In this document: positions 16,532 to 25,528 of the stretch, one piece after another
How positions within the stretch are numbered: position 1 is the first letter of the stretch
How the letters are laid out: each line of letters begins with the position of its first letter
Translations under genes and position numbers: made by a program
Source of the DNA: Ramlibacter tataouinensis
GTDB taxonomy: Bacteria > Pseudomonadota > Gammaproteobacteria > Burkholderiales > Burkholderiaceae_C
Reading direction: 5' to 3'
Length of the DNA stretch: 64,000 nt
NCBI RefSeq assembly: GCF_027941915.1
Contig: NZ_CP116009.1
Location: 1,426,001 to 1,490,000, forward strand
The notes under the pieces: generated by a model
The model's input: only the letters and a program-made list of their open reading frames with translations
Told to the model about the DNA's origin: nothing
Databases searched by the model: none

Positions 16532-17299
16532 ATGTTCGACATGCCCACGCAACCCCATGCCGGGGAGCCGGCGCCCGCCGGCGAACCGGTGCCGCCGCTG
16601 GAGGCGGGGCGGCCCTGCGCGGCCTGCGGCCTGCTGCCACTGTGCTTCCCGCACGGCCGCGGGGTGCCGGCGCCGATCGCCATCCGCCACCAGCGGGTGG
16701 CCAAGGGCGACAGCCTGTTCCGCCGCGGCGACAGCTTCCTGCACGTGCAGGCGGTGAAGACCGGCTACTTCAAGACCGTGATCTCCGACCGGCTCGGCAC
16801 CGAGCAGGTGATCGGCTTCCACCTGCCGGGCGACCTGCTCGGGCTGGACGGCATGCTGCACGGCCAGCACGGCTGCGACGCCATCGCGCTGGAAGACGCC
16901 GAAGTCTGCGTCGCCTCCTGCTTCGACGCCGGCGAGATGTGCCGCCAGTCGGCGCAGGTGCAGGAGGGCTTCTGGCGCTCCTTCGCGCAGGTGCTCACCG
17001 GTCACGAGCGCCGCGCCCTGCTGCTCGGCCAGGGCGTGCAGGCGCAGCAGCGGCTGGCGATGTTTCTGGAAGACTGGTCGCGCCGCCTGCGCGCCGCCGG
17101 CCTGCCGCACCAGGAGATCGTGCTGCCCATGACCCGGCAGGAAATCGGCAGCCTGCTCGGCCTGGCGCTGGAGACCATCAGCCGCTGCTTCGCCAAGCTG
17201 GAAAGCAAGGGCGCGATCGAGGTGCGCCAGCGCTCGATCCGGATCGTCGATGCAAAGCTGCTGGCGGGCGCGGGCTTGTGGCCGGGCGAAGGCGGCTGA
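16532..17299 (+). CDS. FNR-type oxygen-sensing transcriptional regulator (CRP/FNR family)
   Basis: 255 residues. The N terminus carries [10 protein letters not shown] near residues 29-38, the C-x2-C-x5-C pattern of the FNR [4Fe-4S] cluster, and a fourth cysteine in [13 protein letters not shown] near 116. The cyclic-nucleotide-binding fold follows ([14 protein letters not shown]). The helix-turn-helix [20 protein letters not shown] has the E-x-x-S-R recognition pattern of FNR, which reads TTGAT half-sites. It is divergent from ubiUVTXD with an FNR box in the shared region. It should activate anaerobic genes, plausibly including the ubiquinone operon and the left-hand aromatic operon, though the latter's promoter is outside the window. 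Confidence 0.9.
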   Translation: MFDMPTQPHAGEPAPAGEPVPPLEAGRPCAACGLLPLCFPHGRGVPAPIAIRHQRVAKGDSLFRRGDSFLHVQAVKTGYFKTVISDRLGTEQVIGFHLPGDLLGLDGMLHGQHGCDAIALEDAEVCVASCFDAGEMCRQSAQVQEGFWRSFAQVLTGHERRALLLGQGVQAQQRLAMFLEDWSRRLRAAGLPHQEIVLPMTRQEIGSLLGLALETISRCFAKLESKGAIEVRQRSIRIVDAKLLAGAGLWPGEGG

Positions 17300-17490
17300 G
17301 TCGGCCGTCGCCCGCCCACTGGCGGCATTCGCCTGGCCTGGCAGCCGCGGCCGGCAGTACCGGCGTCCCGTGACGGAAAGGACATCCCTCCCATGGCGTG
17401 CGCCTCACGGCCAGCGCATGCTGGATGCGCGGCGCCGGGGCCCGGCGCACGCAAGACCCTGCCCTTCATGGAATTCTTAGGAGAAGCGCC

Positions 17491-17790
17491 ATGTACACGT
17501 TTGTGCGGGAAGTGACGTTCCGGACCATGGCCGACATGATGCGCGGCCTGCCCGTCGCGGCGGAGATCGTCAAGTTCTACAAGGATGTCGCCGGCACCGA
17601 GATCCGGGTCCAGCGCGCGTTGACCGGTTCGCCGGTCTGCATCCGCTACGTGGCGGAACTGGACTCCCTGGACGAGTGGCAGCGGATCCAGGAGCAGGTG
17701 GCGCAGAACCCCGTGTTCCACAAGCTGCTGGCCGAGATGGGGCCGCTGGTGGACGGCAGCCGGACCCACGACCAGATCTGGCGGACCTGA
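17491..17790 (+). CDS. Small protein of unknown function, ABM-like alpha/beta size
   Basis: 99 residues, no signal peptide or membrane helix. The sequence alternates strand- and helix-like segments (MYTFVREVTFRTMADMM; TEIRVQRALTGSPVCIRYVA; then a helical SLDEWQRIQEQVAQNPVFHK). This is the feel of a dimeric alpha/beta-barrel such as NIPSNAP or ABM proteins, but I do not recognise a specific family. A strong AGGAG ribosome site precedes the ATG by a few bases, so it is probably expressed. The 191 nt upstream contain no other gene I can support. Confidence 0.6.
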   Translation: MYTFVREVTFRTMADMMRGLPVAAEIVKFYKDVAGTEIRVQRALTGSPVCIRYVAELDSLDEWQRIQEQVAQNPVFHKLLAEMGPLVDGSRTHDQIWRT

Positions 17791-17914
17791 CCGCGCCGCT
17801 GGCGAGCCACGGCGACTGCCGTCCGTCGCCTGGCCACGGCAGCGACCGGCCGCTGGCGGGACGGCGGCAGCACGGTGCTAACCTGCGTCCGGTCCACCCG
17901 CGGAGGCGATCGAC

Positions 17915-18739
17915 GTGAATGCCGCATCCAGCACCTTCCTGGCCACCGATGGCGACGGCTACGAGTTGAACATGGGCCGGTGGAGCCGGCAGCTGGCTCG
18001 CCACTTCCTGGACTTCACCGGCACCGGCGTCGGCGACGGCGAGCGCATCCTGGACGTGGGGTGCGGGACGGGTCACCTCGCCGCCGCCGCGGCTGAACGG
18101 TCCGCCTCGGCGCAGGTGCTCGGGGTCGACATCTCGCCGGTCTATGTCGAGTACGCGCGACGGCAGTACCCCGAGGCCCGCATCTCGTTCCGGGTCGGCG
18201 ATGCCTGTGCCCTCGATTGCGCCGATGCGTCGTTCGACCGGGTGCTGTCGATGCTGGCGCTGCACTTCGTGCCACGGACGGAGGCCGCCATCGGCGAGAT
18301 GGTGCGGGTCGCGAAACCCGGCGGCGTCGTGGCGGCCACGGTCTGGGACGTGCGGGGCGGCTACGTCGCGAACCGCCTGTTCTTCGACACCGCGGCCGCG
18401 CTGGACCCGGCCGCCGGCATCCGGCGGGCGCGCAACTACACGCGGCCGCTGACCCGTCCGGGCGAACTGGGGGCGGCCTGGCGCGCCGCAGGCCTGGCCG
18501 ACGTGCAGGAGACCGTGCTGGCCATCCGGATGGCCTTCGCCTCGTTCGCCGACTACTGGCAGCCCTACCTAGGCAACGATGGCCCGGGCGCCGAGTACGT
18601 GCACGGCCTGGACGAAGCGCGGCGCAGCCGGCTGCAGGAAGCCGTCCAGGCGGCGTACCTCGATGGCGAGCCGGACGGGCCGCGCTCGTACGCCGCCCTG
18701 GCCTGGGCCGTGCGCGGCGTGGTGCCCGCCGCGGCCTGA
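17915..18739 (+). CDS. SAM-dependent class I methyltransferase
   Basis: 274 residues from a GTG start preceded by GGAGGCGATCGAC. The SAM-binding motif I is ILDVGCGTGHLA near residues 47-58; motif II VLGVDIS is near 69; LSMLALHFVPR and VRVAKPGGVVAATVWD complete a Methyltransf_11-type fold. The N-terminal YELNMGRWSRQLARHFLDF is typical of a widespread group of uncharacterised small-molecule methyltransferases. The substrate cannot be told from sequence. The gene stands alone and is followed by a GC hairpin. Confidence 0.82.
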   Translation: MNAASSTFLATDGDGYELNMGRWSRQLARHFLDFTGTGVGDGERILDVGCGTGHLAAAAAERSASAQVLGVDISPVYVEYARRQYPEARISFRVGDACALDCADASFDRVLSMLALHFVPRTEAAIGEMVRVAKPGGVVAATVWDVRGGYVANRLFFDTAAALDPAAGIRRARNYTRPLTRPGELGAAWRAAGLADVQETVLAIRMAFASFADYWQPYLGNDGPGAEYVHGLDEARRSRLQEAVQAAYLDGEPDGPRSYAALAWAVRGVVPAAA

Positions 18740-18759
18740 GCGGGCCGGGGCCGGCCCGC
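18740..18759 (+). terminator. GC-rich hairpin directly after the methyltransferase gene
   Basis: GCGGGCC and GGCCCGC form a perfect stem immediately after the TGA stop. No long T-run follows, so it may be a weak terminator or an mRNA-stabilising stem rather than a full intrinsic terminator. The convergent small secreted-protein gene ends 35 nt further on. Confidence 0.4.
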
Positions 18760-18793
18760 GTTCAGGCAACCGGGGCGACGATGCGCGCCAGCC

Positions 18794-19225
18794 CTACTGA
18801 TGCCCGTGCGGCGTGCCCGTTTCCCCCATCGGGGTGTGGTGGGTGCTTTGCTGCCCCACGAAGTTCAGCTCGCCGGGCTGGTCGGGATTGCGACCCGGGC
18901 CCATCCTTCCGCCGCCCATCCTCCCGCCGCCCATCCAGCCGGCGCCCATCCCGCCCGCGCCCATCCGGTTGACGTCCGGGGCGGGCGAACTGCCCGGCAT
19001 GGCCTCGCTGGCGCCGAGCACCTGCTGCGGGCGCTGGAAGGCATCGCCGTGCGGCGAGCCTGTCTCGCCCATGGGCGCCTGCCAGCTGTTCTGCTGGCCA
19101 TAGATCGTCATGCTCGGGTCGAGCTGGCCCGAATAGCCCATTCGCGCCTGAGCCGCCGCGCCGCCCGCGAGGGTGGCGGCGGCTGCGAAAGTGAGGAAAC
19201 CCTTGAGGAGAGGGGAAGGTCGCAT
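18794..19225 (-). CDS. Small secreted Gly/Met-rich protein with internal repeats
   Basis: 143 residues. A signal peptide is clear (MRPSPLLKGFLTFAAAATLA, cleavage after GGAAA-Q or near it). The mature part has a duplicated motif, WQAPMGETGSPHGDAF near residue 61 and HHTPMGETGTPHGHQ at the very C terminus. Between them is a Gly/Met/Arg-rich run of MGAGG/MGGGR units. I recognise no family. Low complexity, Met and His content and export suggest a periplasmic or surface metal-binding or structural protein, but that is only inference. The start follows a GAGAGGGGAAGG-like ribosome site on the minus strand. Confidence 0.65.
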   Translation of the reverse strand: MRPSPLLKGFLTFAAAATLAGGAAAQARMGYSGQLDPSMTIYGQQNSWQAPMGETGSPHGDAFQRPQQVLGASEAMPGSSPAPDVNRMGAGGMGAGWMGGGRMGGGRMGPGRNPDQPGELNFVGQQSTHHTPMGETGTPHGHQ

Positions 19226-19376
19226 CGTCAAACTCCTGAGCACCGCCAGGGCGCCGGCGGCTCGCGACCGACACGTTAGTCCGGCAGCCCCCCTCGCCGG
19301 CGTCGGCCTCCCCGCAGCCTTCGCGTCGGAGATTCCTTCGGTCGGCCTGGGTGCGTGCCGGCGACGGCCCCGCGCC

Positions 19377-20189
19377 TCAGGTACGTGGCGACGACGCCTT
19401 CTTCCCGGCCGTGGCCTTGGCCGGCGCCGGGGGCTTGGCATCGGCTTCGGCCTTGGCCGCCGCCGGGCCGGCCCCGCGCTGCGCCATCCGGTCCACCAGC
19501 TTGTTCAGGTTGGACAGCGACAGCAGGTGCATGGAGACCAGGTGCAGCTCGCCGCTGCGGAACAGCGACAGCACCTTGTCGTCGGGCAGCTCGCGCAGCT
19601 TGTTCTCGTCGACCACCATCAGCCCGGCGATGGTGAAGCTGCGGCCATCGACCAGGTCGGCCTTGGCGCTCATCTCCACCAGCACGCCGGCGTCCACCAG
19701 CTTGCGGCAGAACGACTCGGTGCGCAGGTACTCCATCTGGTAGCGCTGCAGGAAATCCAGCGCGTTCTGCAGGAACGGCGTGTTGCCGCCCCTGTCGTCG
19801 AACAGCGCCTCGCCGTCCTGCTCGTTCAGGCCGGGGAAGGCCTCGTCGATGCACACGCCCATCTGCTCGCCCGGCAGCTCGGCCAGCACGAAGGGATAGC
19901 GGCGCACGAAGGCCGGGATGTAGGCCGCGGTCCAGCGGTCCTCGCCGTCGACGAACAGGTTCTCCTGGTTGCGCAGGCCCAGCATCACCACCGGCGCGAC
20001 CTTGCCGCCGGGCTGGCGGGCAAAGACGATGGCGTACTCCTTGCACGCCTCGGTGAACTCGACCCCCGCCAGGTACAGCGAGTTGGCCTGGCGCGCGAAG
20101 CCGAAGCCGCTGCTCGGACGGATCTTGCGGCTGCGGTGCAGCTCGCGGTTGAGCAGCACCGGCTTTTCGTAGTACAGGGTCTCCGTCAT
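19377..20189 (-). CDS. SapC family protein
   Basis: 270 residues. The family signature is near the N terminus (YYEKPVLLNRELHRSRKIRP, then the NSLYLAGVEFTEACKEYAIV stretch). The middle contains the conserved RYPFVLAE and the FDDRGG...LQNALDFLQRYQ region. The last ~40 residues are an Ala/Lys/Pro tail. SapC was named from a Campylobacter S-layer locus, but its role in other bacteria is unclear. The gene starts 2 nt after the stop of the upstream CorC-type transporter gene, so the two are one operon. Confidence 0.82.
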   Translation of the reverse strand: MTETLYYEKPVLLNRELHRSRKIRPSSGFGFARQANSLYLAGVEFTEACKEYAIVFARQPGGKVAPVVMLGLRNQENLFVDGEDRWTAAYIPAFVRRYPFVLAELPGEQMGVCIDEAFPGLNEQDGEALFDDRGGNTPFLQNALDFLQRYQMEYLRTESFCRKLVDAGVLVEMSAKADLVDGRSFTIAGLMVVDENKLRELPDDKVLSLFRSGELHLVSMHLLSLSNLNKLVDRMAQRGAGPAAAKAEADAKPPAPAKATAGKKASSPRT

Positions 20190-20191
20190 CC

Positions 20192-21490
20192 TCACTCCTC
20201 GTTCGTATCGTCCGTCCGGGGCAGGGCCAGCACCTTGTCGATGCGCTTGCCGTCCAGGTCCACCACCTCGAAGGTCCAGGCTCCGCACTCTATCCGCTCG
20301 CCGACCCCCGGCAGGTGGCCGGACACCGCCATCAGCAGGCCGGCCACGGTGTTGTAGCGCCCGCGCTCCTCCTCCGGCAGCTCGCGGATGTCGAGCCGGG
20401 CCTTGAGCTCCGCCACCGGCATCAGGCCGTCCAGCAGCCAGGTGCCGTCCTCGCGCGGGGTGGCCCAGGGCTCGGTGGTCGCCTCCGGGCTGAGCTCGCC
20501 GGTGATGGCCTCCAGCAGGTCGCGCGGGGTCACCATGCCCTGCACCACGCCGTATTCGTCGACCACGAACACGATGCGGTGCGACTGGCGCCGGAACTGC
20601 TCGAGCAGCTCCATGCCCGACAGGGTCTCGGGCACGAAGGCGGCCGGCACCGCCTGCGCCTCGATCGTGCCCTGGTGCTGCGGCCCGAGCGACAGCAGCC
20701 GGGACACGCTGACCAGGCCCACCACGTCGTCCAGGCTGCCGCGGCACACCGGGTACCACGAATGCGCGCCTTCCTGCCCGGCCTGGCGCAGGCCGTCGGC
20801 CACCGGGGTGGACGCCTCCATCCATTCGATGTCCGAGCGCGGCACCATCATCGAGGTGAGCGGGCGGTCGTCGAGGTGGAACACGTTGCGCACCATCTGG
20901 TGCTCGTGGGCCTCGATCACGCCGGCATCGACCCCCTCTTCCAGGCTGTGCGCGATCTCCTCCTCGGTCATGCCGCGCGGCTGGGTGGTGTCGATGCGCA
21001 GCAGCTTGAGCGTGGCCTGGGTGGTGGCGGCCAGAAGGCGCACGAACGGCGAGGCGATGCGCGCCAGCCAGGTCATCGGCCGCGCGACCAGGCGCGCCAC
21101 GTTCTCCGGGTAGAGCTGGCCGATGCGCTTGGGCACCAGCTCGCCGAACACGATGCTGACGAAGGTGATGATGGCCACCACGACGGCGGTGGCCGCCACG
21201 CTGGCGACGCCTTCGGAGGCGCCCAGCCCCTCCATCCAGGCCGCCAGGCCGGCGCTGAAGGCGGCCTCGCCGACAATGCCGATCAGCATGCTGATCGAGG
21301 TGATGCCCACCTGCACGGTGGACAGGAACTGGGTCGGGTGCTCCAGCAGGCGCAGCGCGGACGTGGCGGCGGCATCACCGTCCTCGGCCAGCGCCAGCAG
21401 GCGGGCCTTGCGGCTGGACGCGAGGGCCATCTCGGACATCGCGAACACGCCGTTGAGCAGCGTCAACAGCGCGATCAGCAGAAAATCCAC
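20192..21490 (-). CDS. HlyC/CorC family CBS-domain membrane protein
   Basis: 432 residues from a GTG at 21490 (VDFLLIALLTLLNGVF). Residues 1-190 form the DUF21 membrane domain with four hydrophobic helices and the conserved SMLIGIVGEAAF and FGELVPKRIG. Two CBS domains follow at about 210-330 (MMVPRSDIEWM; HRIVFVVDEYGVVQGMVTPRD), then the C-terminal CorC/HlyC transporter-associated domain (YNTVAGLLMAVSGHLPGVGE). Such proteins are linked to Mg2+/Co2+ efflux and ion homeostasis. It heads the operon with sapC and is divergent from apaH with only 24 nt between starts. Confidence 0.9.
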   Translation of the reverse strand: MDFLLIALLTLLNGVFAMSEMALASSRKARLLALAEDGDAAATSALRLLEHPTQFLSTVQVGITSISMLIGIVGEAAFSAGLAAWMEGLGASEGVASVAATAVVVAIITFVSIVFGELVPKRIGQLYPENVARLVARPMTWLARIASPFVRLLAATTQATLKLLRIDTTQPRGMTEEEIAHSLEEGVDAGVIEAHEHQMVRNVFHLDDRPLTSMMVPRSDIEWMEASTPVADGLRQAGQEGAHSWYPVCRGSLDDVVGLVSVSRLLSLGPQHQGTIEAQAVPAAFVPETLSGMELLEQFRRQSHRIVFVVDEYGVVQGMVTPRDLLEAITGELSPEATTEPWATPREDGTWLLDGLMPVAELKARLDIRELPEEERGRYNTVAGLLMAVSGHLPGVGERIECGAWTFEVVDLDGKRIDKVLALPRTDDTNEE

Positions 21491-21514
21491 GACTCTCGAG
21501 GGGATGCGGACACG

Positions 21515-22351
21515 ATGGGACGACTTTATCTGATCGGGGACGTGCAGGGCTGCGACGCCGCGCTGGGGCGCCTGCTGGACGAAGTGGGCTTCTCCCCCAG
21601 CCGCGACCACGCGATCCTGCTGGGCGACCTGGTCAACCGCGGGCCGGCATCGGCCGCGGTGCTGCGCCGCATGATGGCCCTGGGCGCCTCGGCCACCTGC
21701 CTGCTGGGCAACCACGACCTGAGCCTGCTGGCCACGGCCCACGGCCAGCGCGCGCCGCACCGCAACGACACCATGGACTCGGTGCTGCGGGCGCCGGACC
21801 GCGAGGCCATGCTGGCCTGGCTGCGGCAGCAGCGCATGGCGCTGCACGCGCACGGCCTGCTGATGGTGCACGGCGGCGTGCTGCCGCAATGGGACCTGGC
21901 GCAGGTGCTGGCGCTGGCCGGCGAGGTCGAGGCGGTGCTGCGCGGGCCGGACCTCGGGGAATTCCTGGCGCAGATGTACGGCAACGAGCCGGCGCGCTGG
22001 GACGACGGGCTCGCCGGCGCCGACCGTTTGCGGGTGATCGTCAACGCGCTGACGCGGCTGCGCTTTTGCACGCCCGACGGCGTGATGGACCTGAAGGCCG
22101 ATGGCCGCGCCGACCAGGCGCCGGCCGGCCTGCTGCCCTGGTTCGAGGTGCCCGGGCGGCGCACGGCCGGCACGCCGATCGCGTTCGGCCACTGGTCGCA
22201 GCTCGGCCTGCTGCTGCGCGAGGACGTGATCGCGCTGGACACCGGCTGCGTCTGGGGCGGCTGCCTCAGCGCCCTGCGCTACGACCCGGCAACGGGGTCA
22301 CGCGAGGTGGTGCAGGTGAAATGTGAGCAGGCGCAGGCGCCGGGGAAGTAG
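21515..22351 (+). CDS. apaH: Symmetrical bis(5'-nucleosyl)-tetraphosphatase (diadenosine tetraphosphatase)
   Basis: 278 residues. Hydrolyses Ap4A to two ADP, limiting alarmone or capping dinucleotide levels under stress. The calcineurin-type metallophosphoesterase motifs are complete: GDVQGC near residue 9, GDLVNRGP near 37, GNHD near 68, the MVHGGV segment near 122, and FGHWS near 230. Length matches ApaH. The start ATG lies 24 nt from the divergent CorC-type gene. Confidence 0.93.
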   Translation: MGRLYLIGDVQGCDAALGRLLDEVGFSPSRDHAILLGDLVNRGPASAAVLRRMMALGASATCLLGNHDLSLLATAHGQRAPHRNDTMDSVLRAPDREAMLAWLRQQRMALHAHGLLMVHGGVLPQWDLAQVLALAGEVEAVLRGPDLGEFLAQMYGNEPARWDDGLAGADRLRVIVNALTRLRFCTPDGVMDLKADGRADQAPAGLLPWFEVPGRRTAGTPIAFGHWSQLGLLLREDVIALDTGCVWGGCLSALRYDPATGSREVVQVKCEQAQAPGK

Positions 22352-22359
22352 GCGCCACA

Positions 22360-22400
22360 GGCGCGTTGCGCTGGATCCCCCGCCTGCGCGGGGGGTGACC
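22360..22400. repeat. Short dispersed repeat (copy 2) between apaH and rhlE
   Basis: GGCGCGTTGCG, GGATCCCCC and GCGCGGGGGG occur here in the same order as at 11852-11890. The palindromic GC part lies between the convergent 3' ends of apaH and rhlE and could act as a two-way terminator. Confidence 0.55.
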
Positions 22401-22420
22401 GGATCTCGGAAACGCCGGCC

Positions 22421-23854
22421 TTACTGCTCCGCCGCCGGCTGCTTGAACAGCGCGGCCACCTTGCGCCGGGTCTTGATGTTGGCCGACACGCGGCTGACCG
22501 CCGGCTTGGCGGCAGTTTCCCAGGCCGGCCTGGCGTCGTCGGCCGGCGGCTGGTAGGGCTGCTCGAAGAACGGGTCGCGTGGTGCCTGCGGCGCGCGCGC
22601 CGGCCGCGCGCTGCGCTCGCGCGGCGGATCCAGCGCATCGCGCGGGTCGCCCAGCTCGCCGCGCTCGCGCCAGGTGCGGCGGCCGTCGTTGATGCGGCCG
22701 CGCGGGCGCTCGTCGTCGAACTCGAGCGGCTCCAGCTCGACCTTCTTCTTCAGCAGCTTCTCCAGGTCGGCCACCAGCCGGCCGTCGCCGGGCGACACCA
22801 GCGTCACCGCCAGGCCGGAGGCGCCCGCCCGGCCGGTGCGGCCGATCCGGTGCACGTAGTCCTCGGGGTTGAACGGCACGTCGAAGTTGAACACGGCCGG
22901 CACGTCCTTGATGTCCAGCCCGCGCGCGGCCACGTCGGTGGCCACCAGCAGGTCGACCTCGCCGGCCTTGAAGGCGGCCAGCGCCTTCAGCCGCTCGTCC
23001 TGGCTCTTGTCGCCGTGCAGGGCGGTGGTGCGCAGGCCATCGCGCTCGAGCGAGCGCGCCAGCCGCGCGCAGCCGAGCTTGCTGTTGACGAACACGAAGG
23101 CCTGGCTGAGGCCGCGCTGGCGCACGATCTGCTTGACGGCTCGCCGCTTGTCGTCGTCGCTGACGCTGTAGAAATGCTGTTCGACCGTCGAGGCCGTGGC
23201 GTTGGGCCGCGCGACCTCGATGGTGACCGGCTCCTTCAGGTAGCTGTTGGCCAGCCGCTTGATCTCGGGCGAGAAGGTGGCCGAGAACAGCAGCGTGGTG
23301 CGCTGCTTGGGCAGGTACGACAGGATGCGCTGCAGGTCGGGCAGGAAGCCGATGTCCAGCATGCGGTCGGCCTCGTCCAGCACCACGTACTCGACCTGGT
23401 TGAGCACGGCGTTCTTGGCCTCGATGTGGTCCAGCAGGCGGCCCGGCGTGGCCACCAGCACCTCGACGCCCTTCTTCAGCTCGGCGGTCTGCGGCTTCAT
23501 GTCGATGCCGCCGAACACCACCGTGCTGCGCAGCTGGGTGTACTTGGCGTAGAGCTTGACCTGCTGGGCCACCTGGTCGGCCAGCTCGCGCGTGGGCAGC
23601 AGCACCAGCGCCCGCACCGGGTGGCGCGCCGGCGAGGTGGAGCTGTTCTCGTGCTTGAGCAGGCGCTGCAGCAGCGGCAGCGAGAACGCGGCCGTCTTGC
23701 CGGTGCCGGTCTGGGCCGCGCCCATCACGTCCTGGCCGGTCAGCACCACCGGGATGGCCTGCGCCTGGATCGGCGTCATCTGCTCGTAGCCCATTTCGGC
23801 CACGGCCCGCGCCAGCGGCTCGGCCAGGGAAAGCTTGGAAAAGGATGCAGTCAT
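22421..23854 (-). CDS. rhlE: DEAD-box ATP-dependent RNA helicase RhlE
   Basis: 477 residues from the ATG at 23854 (a TTG one codon upstream is possible). All core motifs are present: the Q motif MTPIQAQAIP, motif I AQTGTGKT near residue 50, PTRELA, VATPGR, motif II VLDEADRM, motif III FSATFS, and motif VI HRIGRTGR near 340. The C-terminal ~100 residues are an Arg/Pro-rich basic extension ending RRKVAALFKQ, typical of RhlE. It remodels RNA in ribosome maturation and RNA decay, often at low temperature. Confidence 0.93.
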   Translation of the reverse strand: MTASFSKLSLAEPLARAVAEMGYEQMTPIQAQAIPVVLTGQDVMGAAQTGTGKTAAFSLPLLQRLLKHENSSTSPARHPVRALVLLPTRELADQVAQQVKLYAKYTQLRSTVVFGGIDMKPQTAELKKGVEVLVATPGRLLDHIEAKNAVLNQVEYVVLDEADRMLDIGFLPDLQRILSYLPKQRTTLLFSATFSPEIKRLANSYLKEPVTIEVARPNATASTVEQHFYSVSDDDKRRAVKQIVRQRGLSQAFVFVNSKLGCARLARSLERDGLRTTALHGDKSQDERLKALAAFKAGEVDLLVATDVAARGLDIKDVPAVFNFDVPFNPEDYVHRIGRTGRAGASGLAVTLVSPGDGRLVADLEKLLKKKVELEPLEFDDERPRGRINDGRRTWRERGELGDPRDALDPPRERSARPARAPQAPRDPFFEQPYQPPADDARPAWETAAKPAVSRVSANIKTRRKVAALFKQPAAEQ

Positions 23855-23911
23855 CAACCCGCGATTGTCTCACCCGGCCACGGATGAGGCCGGGACGCCC
23901 CGGATGGGGGC

Positions 23912-24772
23912 TCAGACCGCCCGGGCGCCGAAGGTGTCGCAGGCCTGCACGCTGCCCGTGCGCAGCCCGGTGGCGAACCAGCGCTGGCGCTGCTCGCTGG
24001 TGCCGTGGGTGAAGCGCTCCGGCACCACGGCGCGGCCGGCCGAGCGCTGCAGGGCGTCGTCGCCGATGCGGGCGGCGGCGTTCATCGCCTCCGCCACGTC
24101 GCCCTGCTCCAGGACCTGCCGGGCGTTCTGCGCGTGGTGGGCCCAGACGCCGGCAAAGCAGTCGGCCTGCAGTTCCAGCCGCACGCTCATGGCGTTCTGC
24201 TCGGCCGGGCTGGCGCGCGCCCGCAGGCGGTCCACCCGGGCGGTGATGCCCAGTTCCTGCTGCACGTGGTGGCCCACCTCGTGCGCGATCACGTAGGCCT
24301 GGGCGAAGTCGCCGGGCGCGCCCAGCCGGTTCTTCAGCGTCTGGTAGAAGTCCAGGTCGATGTAGACCTTCTGATCGGCCGGGCAGTAGAACGGCCCCAT
24401 CGCCGACTGGCCGCTGCCGCAGGCGGTGCCGATCGCCCCGCGGAACAGCACCAGCCGGGGCTGGTCGTAGCGCGCCCCGCCCTGCTGGAACAGCTGGCCC
24501 CAGACGTCCTCGGTGTCGGCCAGCACGGTCGAGACGAAGCGCGCCAGGGTGTCGTTGGCCGGGATCGGCTGCGGCTGGCCCTGCTGCTCGGCCACCGGGC
24601 CGCCGCTGAGGATGCCCAGCAGGGTCAACGGGTTGATGCCGAAGAGCGCCCCGCCGACCAGCGCGATCACCAGGGTGCCGATGCCGATGCTGCGGCCGCC
24701 GAAGCCGAAGCCCCCGCCGCCGCTGCGCATGTCCTCGACGTTGTCCGATTCCCGGTTGCCTTCCCAGCGCAT
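23912..24772 (-). CDS. YpfJ-type neutral zinc metallopeptidase
   Basis: 286 residues. A short N-terminal cytoplasmic part with a GGGGFGFGG run is followed by one membrane helix (GTLVIALVGGALFGI). The catalytic domain carries HEVGHHVQ near residue 165 (the zinc HExxH) and the downstream ELQADCFAGVWAHH, which supplies the third ligand. This matches the YpfJ/neutral zinc metallopeptidase family, whose substrate is unknown. The gene is divergent from pyroglutamyl peptidase with 29 nt between starts. Confidence 0.88.
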   Translation of the reverse strand: MRWEGNRESDNVEDMRSGGGGFGFGGRSIGIGTLVIALVGGALFGINPLTLLGILSGGPVAEQQGQPQPIPANDTLARFVSTVLADTEDVWGQLFQQGGARYDQPRLVLFRGAIGTACGSGQSAMGPFYCPADQKVYIDLDFYQTLKNRLGAPGDFAQAYVIAHEVGHHVQQELGITARVDRLRARASPAEQNAMSVRLELQADCFAGVWAHHAQNARQVLEQGDVAEAMNAAARIGDDALQRSAGRAVVPERFTHGTSEQRQRWFATGLRTGSVQACDTFGARAV

Positions 24773-24801
24773 GATCCGAACCCCTGCGGTACAGTGATCC
24801 G

Positions 24802-25473
24802 ATGCTAGGGAACGCCCCGTCCGCCGGTGTCGGCCTGCACCGCGTCCTCGTCACCGGTTTCGACCCGTTCGGCGGGCAGGCGGTCAACCCGAGCTGGGCG
24901 GCCGTGCAGGCCCTCGATGGGCTGCAGCTCGACGGCCACCGGGTGGTGGCGGCGCAACTGCCCACCCGGTTCGACCGCTGCCTGCACGAGCTCGACGAGC
25001 TCATCACGGCCCACCAGCCGGCCCTGGTGCTGTGCACCGGCCAGGCCGGCGGCCGCTCGGCGATCTCGCTGGAGCGGGTGGCGATCAACGTCGTCGACGC
25101 CCGCATCCCCGACAACGCCGGCGCCCAGCCGATCGACACCCCCGTGCAGCCGGACGGGCCGGCCGCCTACTTCAGCACCCTGCCGATCAAGGCCATGCTG
25201 GACGCCCTGCTGGCCGGCGGCATCCGGGCCGAGGTCTCGCAGACCGCCGGCACCTTCGTCTGCAACCATGTGTTCTACGGCCTGATGCACCGGCTGGCGA
25301 GCGATCCGGCCTGCGCCGGCGTGCGCGGCGGCTTCGTCCACCTGCCCTGGCTGCCCGAGCAGGGCCGCCCCTCGATGACGCTCGAGCAGGCGGTGTCCGG
25401 CCTGCAGATCGCCCTGCGCTGCGCCCTGCGCACCCGCACCGACATCCGCCGGCAGGCCGGCGCGCTGGACTGA
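24802..25473 (+). CDS. pcp: Pyroglutamyl-peptidase I
   Basis: 223 residues. Cysteine peptidase C15 removes N-terminal pyroglutamate from peptides. The opening VLVTGFDPFGGQAVNPSW is diagnostic, and the catalytic triad is visible as E91 (ISLERVAIN), C154 (GTFVCNHVFY) and H180 (GFVHLPWLPEQ). Length is normal for the family. Cytoplasmic, with no signal peptide. Confidence 0.93.
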   Translation: MLGNAPSAGVGLHRVLVTGFDPFGGQAVNPSWAAVQALDGLQLDGHRVVAAQLPTRFDRCLHELDELITAHQPALVLCTGQAGGRSAISLERVAINVVDARIPDNAGAQPIDTPVQPDGPAAYFSTLPIKAMLDALLAGGIRAEVSQTAGTFVCNHVFYGLMHRLASDPACAGVRGGFVHLPWLPEQGRPSMTLEQAVSGLQIALRCALRTRTDIRRQAGALD

Positions 25474-25528
25474 GGGTCATCCATGGACGCGACGGCACAG
25501 CCGGGGCCGCGCTCCTAGAATCGATCCG

